Positions 11,561-22,860 of a stretch of 64,000 bases of DNA are shown here, in pieces. A program made the translations under genes and the position numbers. The notes under the pieces are model-generated. The model saw only the letters and a program-made list of their open reading frames with translations. It searched no databases and was not told the origin of the DNA. The number at the start of each line of letters is the position of its first letter. The first letter of the stretch is position 1. The stretch comes from Hydractinia symbiolongicarpus (taxonomy: Eukaryota; Cnidaria; Hydrozoa; Anthoathecata; Hydractiniidae): the NCBI RefSeq assembly GCF_029227915.1, contig NC_079883.1, forward strand, positions 20,520,001-20,584,000, given 5' to 3'.

Positions 11561-12260
11561 AAATTCGAATCTGAGCCCAGAAGCATAGCTTGTTAATTGT
11601 GTATCTCTCGTTCCTTGAAGGTAGTCAGTCAACTAGATACACTGCTTCCTGGTTGATATCGTTCAGTCTGATTTCCTGCTTACACATTTCACTTCTGACA
11701 TGATCAAGAATGACACTAATCTTAGCAATTTATTTTGTTTGATTGTTTTTTCTTTTGTTTCAGTTCTGGATCTTCTTCATATTGTCGAGTCTGTTTTTTT
11801 ATTTGTTTACCAAGATATTCAGTTATTTGTGATAAGTTTTAGAATATTCGTAAGACGACCAAGTTTAACCGGGAGTGACAGCAGTTGTCTCTCGTTATTG
11901 TTTACTTTAATACCTCCCGTCAGTGCTGGTATTAATTCGAATTAATAACTACGAGTACTTCTTCCAATAATTATATATGTGTGGTATGTTCGCATACAGT
12001 ATGTTAATTTATGCTTGTAGCCAGCCACTGATAAAACAACTTTATGTCCCTTGCGACTCTGTTTTAGCAATTTTACTCAGCATCTTTAATTCATTAATCC
12101 AATCTTCTACCTTATCCAAAATATATCCACCTTTCAAGCTTCTTGAACCAATTACATTATTACATTATTACCAATTACATGTTACAAACTGCGGTGTGAT
12201 AAATTAGTTTCCTCAAAAAATTATTTTTTTAACTAAATTTTACTTATTGGATTTGATTTT
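11561..12260. other. Non-coding stretch, nothing recognised
   Basis: Two short plus frames (11700-11945 and 11977-12207) are hydrophobic and low in complexity, without initiation or splice context. I do not call them genes. Confidence 0.4.
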
Positions 12261-12268
12261 CACATGGC

Positions 12269-12481
12269 AACTACAATCATGTTCATAATAGTTTTGGAAA
12301 AACCACTTTCCCCCTCCCCCCACTCTTCAGTGTTGGTTGGAGGTCTTTTCCAGAGTCGCCGGCAGTATTTTGGGGCACAAATCAACACAAAATCAACACT
12401 GACTGTTGGGGGAGAGGGGGGAAACTCTGAAAAAAGCCTCAAAAGCCGTTTTTCCAATAATTTATGAACATGATTGTAGTT
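12269..12481. mobile_element. Foldback MITE (213 bp)
   Basis: Long imperfect terminal inverted repeats: AACTACAATCATGTTCATAA at left answers TTATGAACATGATTGTAGTT at right, and both continue into TTTTGGAAAAAC-type arms for about 40 bp. The centre holds a C-rich and a G-rich tract that can also pair. The two complementary short open frames here come from the palindrome. No target duplication is obvious, so the superfamily is open. Confidence 0.8.
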
Positions 12482-12596
12482 ATAGCTCAGCAAAACCTGA
12501 ATAACTGAACGTATATCCCGAGTAAATTAAAAAATTTCCTTCTTTCATTTCTTTTCTTATAGTTACCTCTTTTTTTGAAACATTTGTTTGTAAAAT

Positions 12597-12740
12597 TTTT
12601 TGAATTGATTTGCATTATTGTTTGTTGCAGTATGAAACTAATTACACACCATGTTGTTCTTCCATTTGAACTACCACCTTTTAAAGATGGATTGGATTCG
12701 AACCAATAACTTTCATGGTTTTACAACAATGGAAATATTT
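12597..12740. repeat. Dispersed repeat, copy 2 (pair with 7741-7905)
   Basis: Near-identical to 7741-7905 in the same orientation. It starts at the AATTTTTTGAATTGATTTG block and ends after a Thr/Phe-like ACTTTCATGGTTTTACAACA segment. Includes the reverse box B-like GATTCGAACCAA. Confidence 0.75.
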
Positions 12741-13385
12741 TTTAAATAACATAACACAGAAATACAAAAGGTCACACATAGTATCAGTATTTACACAAAA
12801 CTAATTTTGTTACCAGAAAACTTCCTTGTCCCACTCTTCCAAGAATCATTTTCATCAAAGTTTTTTTTGGTTTTACCTGCATTAGAAATACAAAAAAACA
12901 AACAAAAAAAACAGCAAAAATTACCACCAAATTGATTAACATAAAAAGCAAAGTATAAATTAGAACAGAAAAATCCCGAGAAGAGTTGTGAACAAAAAAC
13001 ATTGCGCATCATCATTAAATTAAAACAACAGAAATTTATCTAGTTTTTAAAATCATTACACTGTAAAACTAATTCCACCACTCCACGACTGTTATAAATT
13101 AAAACAGGATGTAAAAGTTTCAGAAATTGCTTATTCAATTTTTCAGCATAAGTCGCAATAAAGCCTTGAGGTAGGAAATTAGCTGACTGAAAAGAGGGAT
13201 ATACTTCAACTTAGGGGTATTTCAACTGGCAATATTACCTGTACATATAACATCCCTCCTGAAAGTCAATATACTGAATAAAAATTTGACTACTTATTTG
13301 AATAATTATGGTACCAAGTTAGCAGTATCTCTACACTGTCTCAGTTTAACAAGTATTGTACAGATTTCAGACATGTCTAGCCTAG
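12741..13385. other. Non-coding stretch, nothing recognised
   Basis: Two overlapping minus frames (12784-13015) in different phases are Phe-rich because of A-runs on the plus strand. They are not coding. Confidence 0.45.
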
Positions 13386-13389
13386 TTAA

Positions 13390-14861
13390 AGGGGAACTCC
13401 AGTAAAAATCACTTTTCTTTTTTTTGTTTGTTTTATACGTACTCAGAAAAGCATAAGAAATCAAAAAAAAACTTACTTTACTTGTTTTTCTTATTTAAAA
13501 TTGTTGTACAAGCCTTCGCATATTCAATTTTTTTCTCATAAAAAACAGACAGGCGCGATTTCATTACGGACCGGACCCGATTATAAATAATGACATCACA
13601 TTGTGCAGAAAGTTTAAGCGAGCGCATGTTAAGACCTATAAATACAGCTTACATTAAATCGCTTTTTGTATGTAATTTACGTTTAAATCTTTAAAAAATG
13701 GTTAGTTGCTCTGTGTTTCTATGTACCGATCGATCAGAGAAGTGTAAAGAAATAAGTTTTCACAGAATCCCGTCTGTGAAAAAAATAGAACTCAAAAACG
13801 GCTAAACAAAATACGTTGTGCAGGTGATCTACCAAGCGATCAAAGTTTTTATATTTGGTTGGCGCACTTCACAGATAGTTCTTTTAAAAGATATCTGCAG
13901 GAAATAAACTTCCATATTAAGATACTCTGCTACTTTGTAAAAATGCCATTTTAGCTAGTGAACGCGATTAAAGTTTCTCATTTCTTCTTATCTCAATATT
14001 TGTACTTATATCCACAGAACTCAACCAAATAACGTTTTGTACATTTTTATATTAAATAAGAGAACATTATACGAATTTCCAATACAAACACCGACAAAAA
14101 AGCTTTCTAGTTACACATGTATCTTTCGTAGCGCTCAAGTTTCTATTCTTTGTTTTTCAAAAAAGAAGCTTTTTTGATGGAAGGACATGCCAAGTATTTT
14201 CAGGAGGTAAATGTACCCATTTTCTTCAATCTTTGTAACTTTATAATGGCTGCATGTAATGCTGATAATGCAGTTTCTAAAACAGCTTTGTCAAAACAAC
14301 CACTTGTAAGTCAGTAGCTTCTGCAACACATTTATGACTTACCATAATCATAAGATTGATTTTTATTTATACAATAATAATACCCCGTTTTACCAACTTA
14401 TCTAGCCCGAACATATTGATTTTATATCACGCATTTCAATGGTACTCCATCACGGAGAAAATTTTAACGTTACATAAAATTTGTTTACATTTGTGCGCAA
14501 AAAAGCGCGTGCAGAGGAAAAATATTGCTGAACTGTAAAAAAAAATAAATTGGCTTGTAAAGTATAAAAGATTTTTTAATGAAGCAAATGATAAAGTTTT
14601 TTGACGAAAAGAATGTTAAAAAAAGCGATTAAGTATATTTATTTCTTAAAAAAAATAAATATTTTGCTAAGAACGTTGCTTGAGCCAGTAAAAGACACCT
14701 CATCACTTTGCATCATTATTAATTTCTCCCTTGTGAGACAGAAGAGGTTCGAAGTCGTGTGGCTGTAGCTTTGTAAAGTCTTTCTCATGAAGAGAATTAT
14801 CCGATTCTATGTTTTATATAACATTTTTTTTTAAATATTTTTTTTTCACTGGAGTGCTCCT
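13390..14861 (+). mobile_element. TTAA-flanked THAP-type DNA transposon, decayed (1.47 kb)
   Basis: The ends are inverted repeats: AGGGGAACTCCAGT at left and ACTGGAGTGCTCCT at right. TTAA lies outside each (13386-13389 and 14862-14865). Inside is a broken THAP zinc-finger frame (13698-13930) and no transposase core. A second, truncated copy lies at 22362-22860. A TTAA target suggests piggyBac-like or a related cut-and-paste superfamily; THAP N-termini are known in P-like and ISL2EU-type elements. The superfamily is therefore undecided. Confidence 0.75.
13698..13930 (+). pseudogene. THAP-domain fragment of a transposase-type protein
   Basis: ATG at 13698 opens a 35-codon frame with Cys-4 and Cys-9 and a Ser-Phe-His-Arg-Ile-Pro motif at residues 20-25, the first half of a C2CH THAP zinc finger. 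It stops at 13803-13805. A +1 shift near 13780 picks up the rest: a basic segment, then His-Phe-Thr-Asp-Ser-Ser-Phe-Lys-Arg, matching the second half, except that the expected Cys before His-Phe is lost (Leu-Ala-His-Phe). One frameshift plus a lost zinc ligand make it non-functional. The copy near 22640-22720 carries the same region with more damage. Confidence 0.75.
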
Positions 14862-14865
14862 TTAA

Positions 14866-15860
14866 CTAAGTTTTCTTTGAGATATTAAAATTGAGTTTTT
14901 TATATAATAATTTTTCAGTGCAACCCGAATTAAAATCAACCAATATGCATAAAGCCAGCATGGCCACATCTAACATTAAAGAAGAAAAGATTTCCCAATA
15001 ATGATCACGTGAGCAAAGAACAATAGAAGTTTTTGCCTTGAAGTATTGTCCAAATTTCTTTCATACAAGACAAAAAATATCTTCAGATCAATTGTATTTC
15101 AAGTGGCAAAAAGTATTCCTACTACTAAGTGAACACACAGCACTATTTGTCTTTCTTTAAAAAATAAGCTTACTCAAAATAATTAACAAAATTCAATCTA
15201 GCTCAGGCTACAGAAATATAATTATATGCTTAACTCAGATATCTTTGAATAGATGACGTACACTGTCTCTTTTTTTCAAAAATAAATATAAATGTGCCAG
15301 CTCTTTCAGAACATGTATTCAGTATGGAATTAGCTGCATTTCATGTTGGTGGAAATTATATTTAAAAAAATATTCTCTTTATATAAAAAATCAACCCTGG
15401 CCTACTTTTCCACCACATCAGATTTTAAAAACTAACGTTTTCCTCAAAAAATTATTTTTTAATCTTTTTATAAAATTATTATTCAGCAGATAATTGAAAA
15501 AAAAAACACCAATTTAAACTTTTTAATAGGAAATTTCCACAGTTAATGTGTACTATTAATAGCATGGCTTTCCAATGAATGGCAGTAATAAGTATTATGA
15601 CAATCAACAGCGCAAGTTATTGTTGCCAGAAATTGTATACTGGAAAGAATCAATTTTTATATGTAAATTATACCTATTATCATCATTTTCCTCAAAAAGT
15701 TATTTTTTGGTCCTATAACAGCAGATCACTGAGAATTTACGGAACTAAAAATCTTGTGGTAACATTTTTAAAATTAAAAATCTTGATTTTGTAAACATTA
15801 AACGCACAAATCCTAACAAATTATAATTTTTTTAAAAATAAATTGGAATGATCATCTGTT
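14866..15860. other. AT-rich non-coding stretch
   Basis: No gene seen. The sequence TTTCCTCAAAAA(A/G)TTATTTTTT recurs at about 12210, 15443 and 15690, hinting at a short old repeat; I cannot define its borders. Confidence 0.4.
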
Positions 15861-15864
15861 TTAA

Positions 15865-16426
15865 CCCTATTCGGTCCGGGGTTTTTCGCACAAACTATGA
15901 CTGGGGGGGGCGGATTCCGATTTAAAAATGCCACTATCTGCTTGAAATATAATTACTTTTGTTCTAGAGCGAATTTTTACATTCTGTTTGAAGTTTCTGA
16001 AAGCTAAATAAAAGTTATTTAACATATCTTCCGGTTTTTACATGGATCGGATAAAAAATTGCCAAAAATTTCCAGAAAATCCGTTTTTTCCGATTTTCGG
16101 GTAAAATCCGACAAAATCGGGAAATCGAATTAGTCACGTGTTCAAATTATTCCAAATGATTCTTCTTGATAAAACAAAGTTGTGTTGCAAGTTTCAAGTT
16201 CTAAGGATAATCCTAACAGGAGTTATTATATTTTCCCCATTATAAGGATTTCATAGAGATTTTTAGGAGTAGTTTCGAGTAATGGCCAATATCAAAGCCT
16301 CTGAAAGGTATGGGACCTAAAAAATTAGCATGCAGGTGTCTAATAGATAAATGTTAAAACTCAGTAAGTATCATAGCCATATAACAAAGCAATCAGGAGT
16401 TATTAAAAAAAAACCGTCAGGGGGGG
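15865..16426 (-). mobile_element. piggyBac-like MITE, copy 1 (one end altered)
   Basis: Flanked by TTAA on both sides (15861-15864 and 16427-16430). The left end, CCCTATTCGGTCCGGGG, is identical to both ends of the complete copy at 60617-61356, and the body matches it in inverted orientation. The right end stops at CAGGGGGGG directly against TTAA, lacking the last ~33 bases of the complete copy. About 180 internal bases of that copy are also absent here. TTAA with CCC termini is diagnostic of piggyBac-type elements. No open frame is present. Confidence 0.85.
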
Positions 16427-16526
16427 TTAAAATTTCAAAATATAGGTCTATACTTCAAGTTTAAGTATTTTCCAGGTTATTTGAAACCCTGGTTTGTGTA
16501 AAGGAGGAAATCTCGAGGTTACTTGT

Positions 16527-16640
16527 GGGGCCGTAGATTAGTGGTTATAGCTCTCGTACTCTGACCGGGGCTCGATTCCTCTTGATGGAGATTCAACATG
16601 GGTGAGTGAATCTGAATGTTACCATAGCCCCGGTTTAATT
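16527..16640 (+). mobile_element. tRNA-derived SINE, copy 1 (5' part)
   Basis: Matches the head of the SINE at 35663-36030: GCCGTAGATTAGTGGTTATA (box A region), CTCGATTCCTCTTGATGG (box B region), then ATTCAACATGGGTGAGTGAA and CCATAGCCCCGG. Homology ends near 16640, so this copy lacks the body and tail. Box B has one change from the consensus. Confidence 0.8.
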
Positions 16641-16929
16641 GGTTACCAGAAGTTCAGAATAAAAGAAGTGAAGTTTATTCAAAAGAAATACCACAGCCCA
16701 TTTATCTTTTATCATTCAGCACAGTGGGTGTTCTTTTTAACTTACTAATTACAGGCTTTTTATTAGTAGCTAGCTAAACATTGGCTTTATAGTAAAAATA
16801 AATATACAGCTACTTTACCACCGAAAGCCTCAATACAAGCTGGAATTCAGAATTGACAGTTCTTTATGCATTTCAAGCCTTCAAAGAGTGGAAACACTTT
16901 GAACGATAGCTGGCATCCAAATTACATAA

Positions 16930-17287
16930 GGCGGACGTCACAAATATCGGGTGTTAGAGTCATTTGAGCACCAAAAATAGAGTCGGTCGGTAGATCGGCG
17001 AATGATAACTCAAAATTTCAAAAAATTTTATCCAACCATCCAGCCATTAACGCGCGCCATTAAATCGCCGATATTTAATGATAACTTTGGCATCTCCGGC
17101 AGTTTCCGCGTGAACACTTTTCACATTTTAAAGCGAAGCACAACAATCGCTGCAATCGCTGTGGAGAGACAACAAGCGTATAATATTTTTTGTCATTTTA
17201 GTTTTTCCGACTCAGTATATCAAAAATTTCGATCAAAAATTAGGGTCAGTCGGGTGACTCTAACACCAAATATTTGTGACGTCTGCC
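16930..17287. mobile_element. TAA-flanked MITE with 34-bp TIRs (358 bp)
   Basis: The left end GGCGGACGTCACAAATAT and right end ATATTTGTGACGTCTGCC are inverted repeats that continue into GTGTTAGAGTCA/TGACTCTAACAC. TAA flanks both ends (16927-16929 and 17288-17290). The open frame 17002-17334 lies mostly inside and runs out across the end, so it is not a gene. TAA duplication suggests PIF/Harbinger. Confidence 0.85.
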
Positions 17288-17307
17288 TAATCATTAATAA
17301 ACAAATA

Positions 17308-17433
17308 CTGACCGGTTTTGATAACGTACTGTGAAATACAAAGCCTGGCTCAAAAGTACAGACCAAGCTTGTGAGGTCTGTGCCCCTGACAAATGGCTTT
17401 GTATTTTACAGGGCAGAATCAAAACCGGTCAGT
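17308..17433. mobile_element. Foldback MITE (126 bp, TA-flanked)
   Basis: CTGACCGGTTTTGAT at left answers ATCAAAACCGGTCAG at right; a second inner pair, GAAATACAAAGCC and GGCTTTGTATTTTAC, makes a near-complete palindrome. TA stands at both borders. It sits 20 bp from the preceding MITE. Confidence 0.8.
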
Positions 17434-17797
17434 AGCCATTTTATAGCTGAAATCTATTCTCATCTTTAAAACAACAATCAAATTTTGCACATGATTAGAT
17501 GGAATACCAATACATGGAATCACAGTCCTGATATTTACTTGCGCACGCATCTAAGTGATTATGTAATGCCCGATGCGCACGCAGAAATGGAGGTAAAAAT
17601 GTAAACAAACTAATCAGAAAAGTTACCTCAATTTCTGCGCGCGCAGGAAAAATACGGCACTATAATTGAGTGTATGGCAAATTTTAATCCACAACTACTT
17701 AAATTAGAATGTACAGTTCAAATTTTAAAGGGAGAAGAAAACGTTCGAAATTACGTTAAAAACGAACCAACCAAAAAGGGTATTTGTTTCAGTTATT

Positions 17798-18070
17798 TTA
17801 AACCGACTTACCCTTCCAAACATTCCAAGTCAGCTCTTCGTCTGAATCAAATGTCTTTTCGCATGTTACGCAGAAGCAAATTGTATGTTCAGCAGTGGCT
17901 TTTACTTCTACTTTTTGCTCATGAGCAATCAGAGCTCTTACAGCCAACGTTCCATGTGATCCAGATGTTGGAAGCCCACGCTGGGAAAGGAAAAATTGAA
18001 GTTCAGCCATAGAAAGTTCTAAAAAATTCTGCAAACATTTAATATCTTCAACCGAAGCCATCAAGCTCAC
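17798..18070 (-). pseudogene. SAP-like N-terminal fragment of a transposon protein
   Basis: The 90-codon minus frame has a helix-turn-helix pattern around residues 18-50: a Leu-x-x-Phe-Leu-x-x-Arg-Gly-Leu core, then Gly-Ser-His-Gly-Thr-Leu and a Val-Arg-Ala-Leu helix. This is the look of a SAP-like DNA-binding motif, common at the N-terminus of YqaJ-nuclease-type transposon proteins in cnidarians (from family knowledge). No nuclease core follows; after 17798 the frame meets stops. Likely a dead fragment. The overlapping plus frame 17674-18012 is a shadow. Confidence 0.4.
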
Positions 18071-18615
18071 TTGATTTAACTTTTTAGCTTTTTTAATTAA
18101 TTTTTTTGTGTAAAATATATAAGAATTGATTAAAAATTAACTTGTATAAACAGGAAAACCACGCCACCACATAAACTTCGCATCTCTGCTAGCAGCGGTG
18201 TTGTATTTTGTCATAGTGATTACCCAGAATGCTTTGCGCAACCGTGAAAGATCTATTACGTCTACCATTAATGATCGATTAGGCCCCTGGGGGCTTATTT
18301 GTCAAAATGGGTTTTGGGGGACAGGGCTTATTCGGGAGGGGCGTGGCGGGGGGTTAAATGGGAGGGGACTTATAAAATTATACAAAAGTCTTAGTGTGCT
18401 AAAAATAAAAACAACAATTTTAATAAACACAACATATATTTCTAAAGTATAATAAAAACAAACACTAATCGATCTCAATATCACTATTGCCTTCTTCGTC
18501 CTTGTCTACGATCGTCTCTAAGGGAGCCGCATCAATCATTTCCTCGGCATCTGGGATAAATGGGTTGTCTTCCGTCTCGTTTACCAGTTGTATTTGTTCA
18601 TTGAGCATTGAGGGT
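18071..18615. other. Non-coding stretch with a G-rich patch
   Basis: 18270-18365 is unusually G-rich (GGCCCCTGGGGG, GGGAGGGGCGTGGCGGGGGG). On minus near 18460-18650, Glu/Asp-like codons could be read in short frames, without splice context. No gene is called. Confidence 0.35.
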
Positions 18616-18619
18616 ATTT

Positions 18620-18830
18620 CGAACTCGTTGGGTGAGCGCAGAAGAACACAAGATGTGAAATTGAAAAGGAATATTTAGGCGGGTCTCCTAAATTTGCTTC
18701 TTTGTATGTGATATTATGATGAACACTGGCAAATCAACGTTTATGCCTTGTTTATCTGCCAACTACACTTGATTTACTGAGAAAAAGCTCTTTGTAGGAT
18801 GTAAACATATCCAAATTAGTTTTGCTTCAC
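18620..18830 (-). repeat. Dispersed repeat module, copy 2 (diverged)
   Basis: Diverged relative of 3225-3535 and 19135-19445. Shared blocks are GGTGAGCGCAGAAGAACACA, GATGTGAAATTGAAAA.GAAT, TTTAGGCG.GTCT, TGATATTATGATGA and TTGTTTATCTGCCAACTAC. It lies about 400 bp from copy 3 in the same orientation. Confidence 0.65.
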
Positions 18831-19134
18831 CCAGTGAACGGCTATCATGAATCGCGTTTGAACATATAAACTACATTGAAAAGGCTTCATTTATTTTTTC
18901 CATGAAGACTTTTGTAGTGTTTTCGCAAATACTAAACATGGTAGAGCAATTTTAAAGTAACAATTTCTGCACTTGAAAATTATGAAGTATGGATGACATT
19001 ACACACTGGTTGTTCACGTTCCAGCTCAAAGATAGAAATTTCGACTATTCTTTCATAAAACCGCAACTAGACATTCAACAATCAAGAGCAAAATTAATAT
19101 CCCCAAAGTAACTTGTGAGGAATTGACGATTGAT

Positions 19135-19566
19135 GTATGAATACAAAGCATAATAGTGAACACTCATGGTATTTAGGACATACATTGCTTGTAATGTATT
19201 CTCTAAGGCTCACACAAACGGATCATGTCTCGTTGGGTAAGCGCAGTAAAACACAGGATGTGAAATTGAAAATGAATATTTAGGCGTGTCTGCTAAATTT
19301 GTTTCTTTGTCTCTGATATTATGATGACCACCGGCGTATCGGCCATCATCCCTTGCTTATCTACCAACTACAAGTGATGTACTGATAAGAATCTCTTTGT
19401 GCGAAGATGTCACGATAATTTTTCGTTTGTATATAGTGCGAGACCATTATGAACGCCTCTTTACTACAGAGAAATACGCTCTACTACAGGCTACTACACT
19501 CTACTACAGAAAAATACGCTTTACTACAGAGAAATACATTCTACTACGCTCTACTACACGCTACTA
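19135..19566 (-). repeat. Dispersed repeat module plus minisatellite, copy 3
   Basis: Reverse-complement counterpart of 2560-3535: the module occupies 19135-19445 and a short array of the same 10-bp minisatellite (CTACTACAGAGAAATACGCT and variants) follows at 19463-19566. The linked order of module and minisatellite in both copies shows that the array is part of the element. Here the array is about five-fold shorter. Confidence 0.8.
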
Positions 19567-21835
19567 ATTTCCTATTTCTCTATTTTTATTGTTTAAGTTT
19601 TATTCCATGAGTTACTAAAACTAAGGTTCACAAATATAATTTTTTAAAAAAAATTCTTGATGATTTGAATTCTGATCGATTTCCATTTTCTCCTTAGAGA
19701 AAGCCTTTGTCTTTATACCACCTGTTAATGTTGCTGATAATATCTTACATTCTTATATTACTTTCTTAATGACTAGTACTGTAAATAGTTTTTAAAAAAA
19801 ATAAAAAACAAGAATTTCCAAGAAAGACATATTTTCTTCAACCATTGTCTCATTATGATGTCATTACTTCCTGTGATGACATATCAACTTAAATATTTTG
19901 TCACTAATTAAGTCACAACATATTGATGCTTCTTTGTGCCAAGTTTTGTCACTTAAAACCAAACTGAACAAAAGTTACAGCCCGCAGGCACTTTATGCCC
20001 CCCCCATACTTACAAGGGTCAAAAAAGCCCATACAAATAGTCGTTACCATAGTGATCAATTATTATGCAGAAGTATAAAATTTCTGTAAGAAACTTAAAA
20101 GCTCTTTCACAGTGTTAAATTTTTAAGAGAGTATCACTTACATTTTAAATCTCTTTTACAAAACTATAAAGGATGTGGGATGGAAAGCACGCTTAGCGTG
20201 GAGAGGAATGTTTGATCTAAAAAAGCTTTTTTCTTCTTCTTGAGAGAATGAGTAGAACGCAAGTTATGATGAGTATTCTGACAATTGGAGGTTAAAAATT
20301 GTGGAAAAAATTTTAATACTAAATAACTCCAAAAGTAAAAAACAATAAGAAAAAATTAAAAAAGCATTTTTAGATCAATGTCTTGTGATCACAAAAAAGC
20401 AAACAGCAAACTTCAGAAATTAGTAGTTTTGTAAAAGAGATTGCATTTGTAGGAGAGGGGTAATTTTTTTGTGTCTATTAAACCTTCAAATTTTATTTTT
20501 TCTTAATAAATAAATATAGGTAATCATATAGGCTTTCTAAAAATATATACATTAATATATCAAAATAAAGTTTTGGTGAATTAAAAGCATTTTAAAATAT
20601 CACATCTTTTTTGTATATTCATGCCTTAACCTTAAACTTACAGTTTATAAGTAATATGAATTGATAGAGTATAGAGATTATCATAAATCTGTGTATATAT
20701 ATAAAAAAGTAAACTTTTTTTAAAGTCTGGATTTCAGCTGCGAACGTGCTTAATTTTTGGCAAAATCTCAGTCTCAATGTTCGTAAAAGCCAGGTCCTAA
20801 TATATTTTGGTTTCTTTCATGAAATCTTGAAAATTAATCTTGCAGAATTGTTCAAATTGTTTATTTACAGAAAATAATCTCCATGGCATTCTTTTTTGTT
20901 TTTGACCCCACAAAAAAAACTCACATTGTTTTCATTTGTTAAAGTTCGATATGACAAGCATTCCGTGGACAAAATTTTAGAGAAATTTTTTTTTTACTCA
21001 GTACGTCAGTAACCATAGAGTTATTTTTTTTCAAGCAACAATTTTTAAATTGTTTCGTGAAGTGATCCTCTTAAGGAAAAATGTTTTTGACTGAGTGAAA
21101 TCACTGGACGATTTCATTTGCCTGAAAAATACCAAGATGGTAACTCTCTGAATACAAAATTTAAGAATTAGGATATCATCCCTTTTGTCAACCTTATATT
21201 TTGGAATTTTTAACAATTTTTTTTACCAAATATAATCTATGATAGAGGCCTAAAATGTGACACAAATAAGCAAGAACATTCCAAGGAAAGTTTAAAGTCC
21301 AACATTCCCCACCAAATTAAATTAGTATACTAATTCTGAAATCACAAATGTGTAAAATGTGAGTTATGTAATCCTGGCTAATGTTTTTTTCACAGATGTT
21401 GTTTAAAAAAAAGGTACACTGGAGACACAGGATATATACCAGCAACATCACCAATTTTTGTAAACAGCTTCAAATTTTACGTTTGTTTGGAACAAGTCAA
21501 CAAGCCAACTAGCTAGCTACCCATATCATTATATTCAAATCTAGCTAACACCTAGCTCATTTAACACCAAGAATAATACACAAAAGCATTAGAATGGCCC
21601 AGTGATGCATACTATTATCCCATATTATCACCAAATGGTTATAACAATCTGTATGACAAATTAACTTGGCAAATATGGCAAGTAAACAAACCATGTTTGC
21701 ACTACTTCGCTGCAAACTTAAAATTCGCTTATAAGTAATCTCGTTTTCATGTTATTCGGTATTATATAATATATTATATAAGTAAACCAGTCGTGATTTG
21801 TTTTAGGCATGGTGTTTCAATGCAATAATATATTT
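19567..21835. other. AT-rich non-coding stretch
   Basis: No gene, tandem repeat or inverted repeat that I can support. Frames at 19898-20089 and 21031-21216 have no domain and no codon signal. Confidence 0.4.
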
Positions 21836-21837
21836 GG

Positions 21838-22017
21838 CCTCATTTTGAGCTACGCAGACCCACACAGTGTGCCATCTTCCCAATTTCCCTCACATGGCTT
21901 GGGTTAACCCAGGGCTATGGTAACATTCACTCGCCCATGTTGAATCGCCGTCAAGAGGAATCGAACCCCGGTCTCTCGCACAGAGTACGAGAGCTATAAC
22001 CACTAATCTATGGCGCC
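21838..22017 (-). mobile_element. tRNA-derived SINE, copy 2 (internally deleted)
   Basis: Reverse orientation. The head at 22017 reads GGCGCCATAGATTAGTGGTT with an intact box A region and a box B-like GGTTCGATTCC. The body matches the copy at 35663 up to GGCACACTGTGTGGG, then jumps about 50 bases to GTCTGCGTAGCTCAAAATGA and ends. The jump is an internal deletion relative to that copy; the tail is missing. Confidence 0.85.
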
Positions 22018-22361
22018 ACAAAAATAAATCTTACAAATATATATACTTATGGGGACCCTTTTTCAAAAATTTACCAAATACTTACTTAAATTAATGAATT
22101 CCTTCAAGAAAAAGAAGAAAAGGGGAAATCTATGAATTTCAATAATATATACCTTAACCGTATTTATGCAGAGGCAGGTAAAATCAACCCACTCACAACT
22201 TAAAAAGATGCTGATTTCAAAAGGTCACCTAAATTTTCCTTAAATGTCCTGATTTTTCTTCTCAAATCATCTGAAAAAAATTTTAACATTTGGTTATTTT
22301 TTTATAGTTTTTATATTGTTTATTTTGAATCACCACTATCAAAGCTCCTCAATTTTGTTAA

Positions 22362-22860
22362 AGGGGAACTCCAGTGAAAATCACTTTTTTCTTTTTCCTT
22401 TTATACGTACTCGAAAAAGCATAAGAAATAAAAAACAGCTTACTTAACTTGTTTCCTTATTTAAAATTGTTGTACTAGCCTTCGCATATTTATTTTTTTT
22501 CTCATAAAAAAACAGACATGCGCGATTTCATTAAGACTGGACCTGATTATAAATAATGACGACACATTGTGCAGAAAGTTGGAGAGTATATATATATATT
22601 AAATATAAACTTATAGTTTACATTTAAATTGTTTGTTTTTGTATGTATTTAACCAATCGATCGGAGAAATGTAAAAAAGTTAGTTTTCATAGAATCCCGT
22701 CTTTAAAAAAGAAAGAATTCAAACAAAAAATGACTTAAAAAAATGTCGTGCAATCAAAGTTTTTATATAAAAAGTAAGAAAGATTTTTTACTGAATTTTT
22801 GACGAAAAGAATGTAAAAAAAGCGATAAAATATATTATATATGGCTGTAGCTTTGTAAAG
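22362..22860 (+). mobile_element. THAP-type transposon, truncated copy
   Basis: TTAA at 22358-22361 precedes AGGGGAACTCCAGTGAAAAT, the same start as 13390. Homology continues through ACGTACTC..AAAAGCATAAG, the THAP remnant near 22640-22720, and GACGAAAAGAATGTAAAAAA to GGCTGTAGCTTTGTAAAGG. The distal inverted repeat is missing, and the internal part is shorter than in the first copy. Confidence 0.75.
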
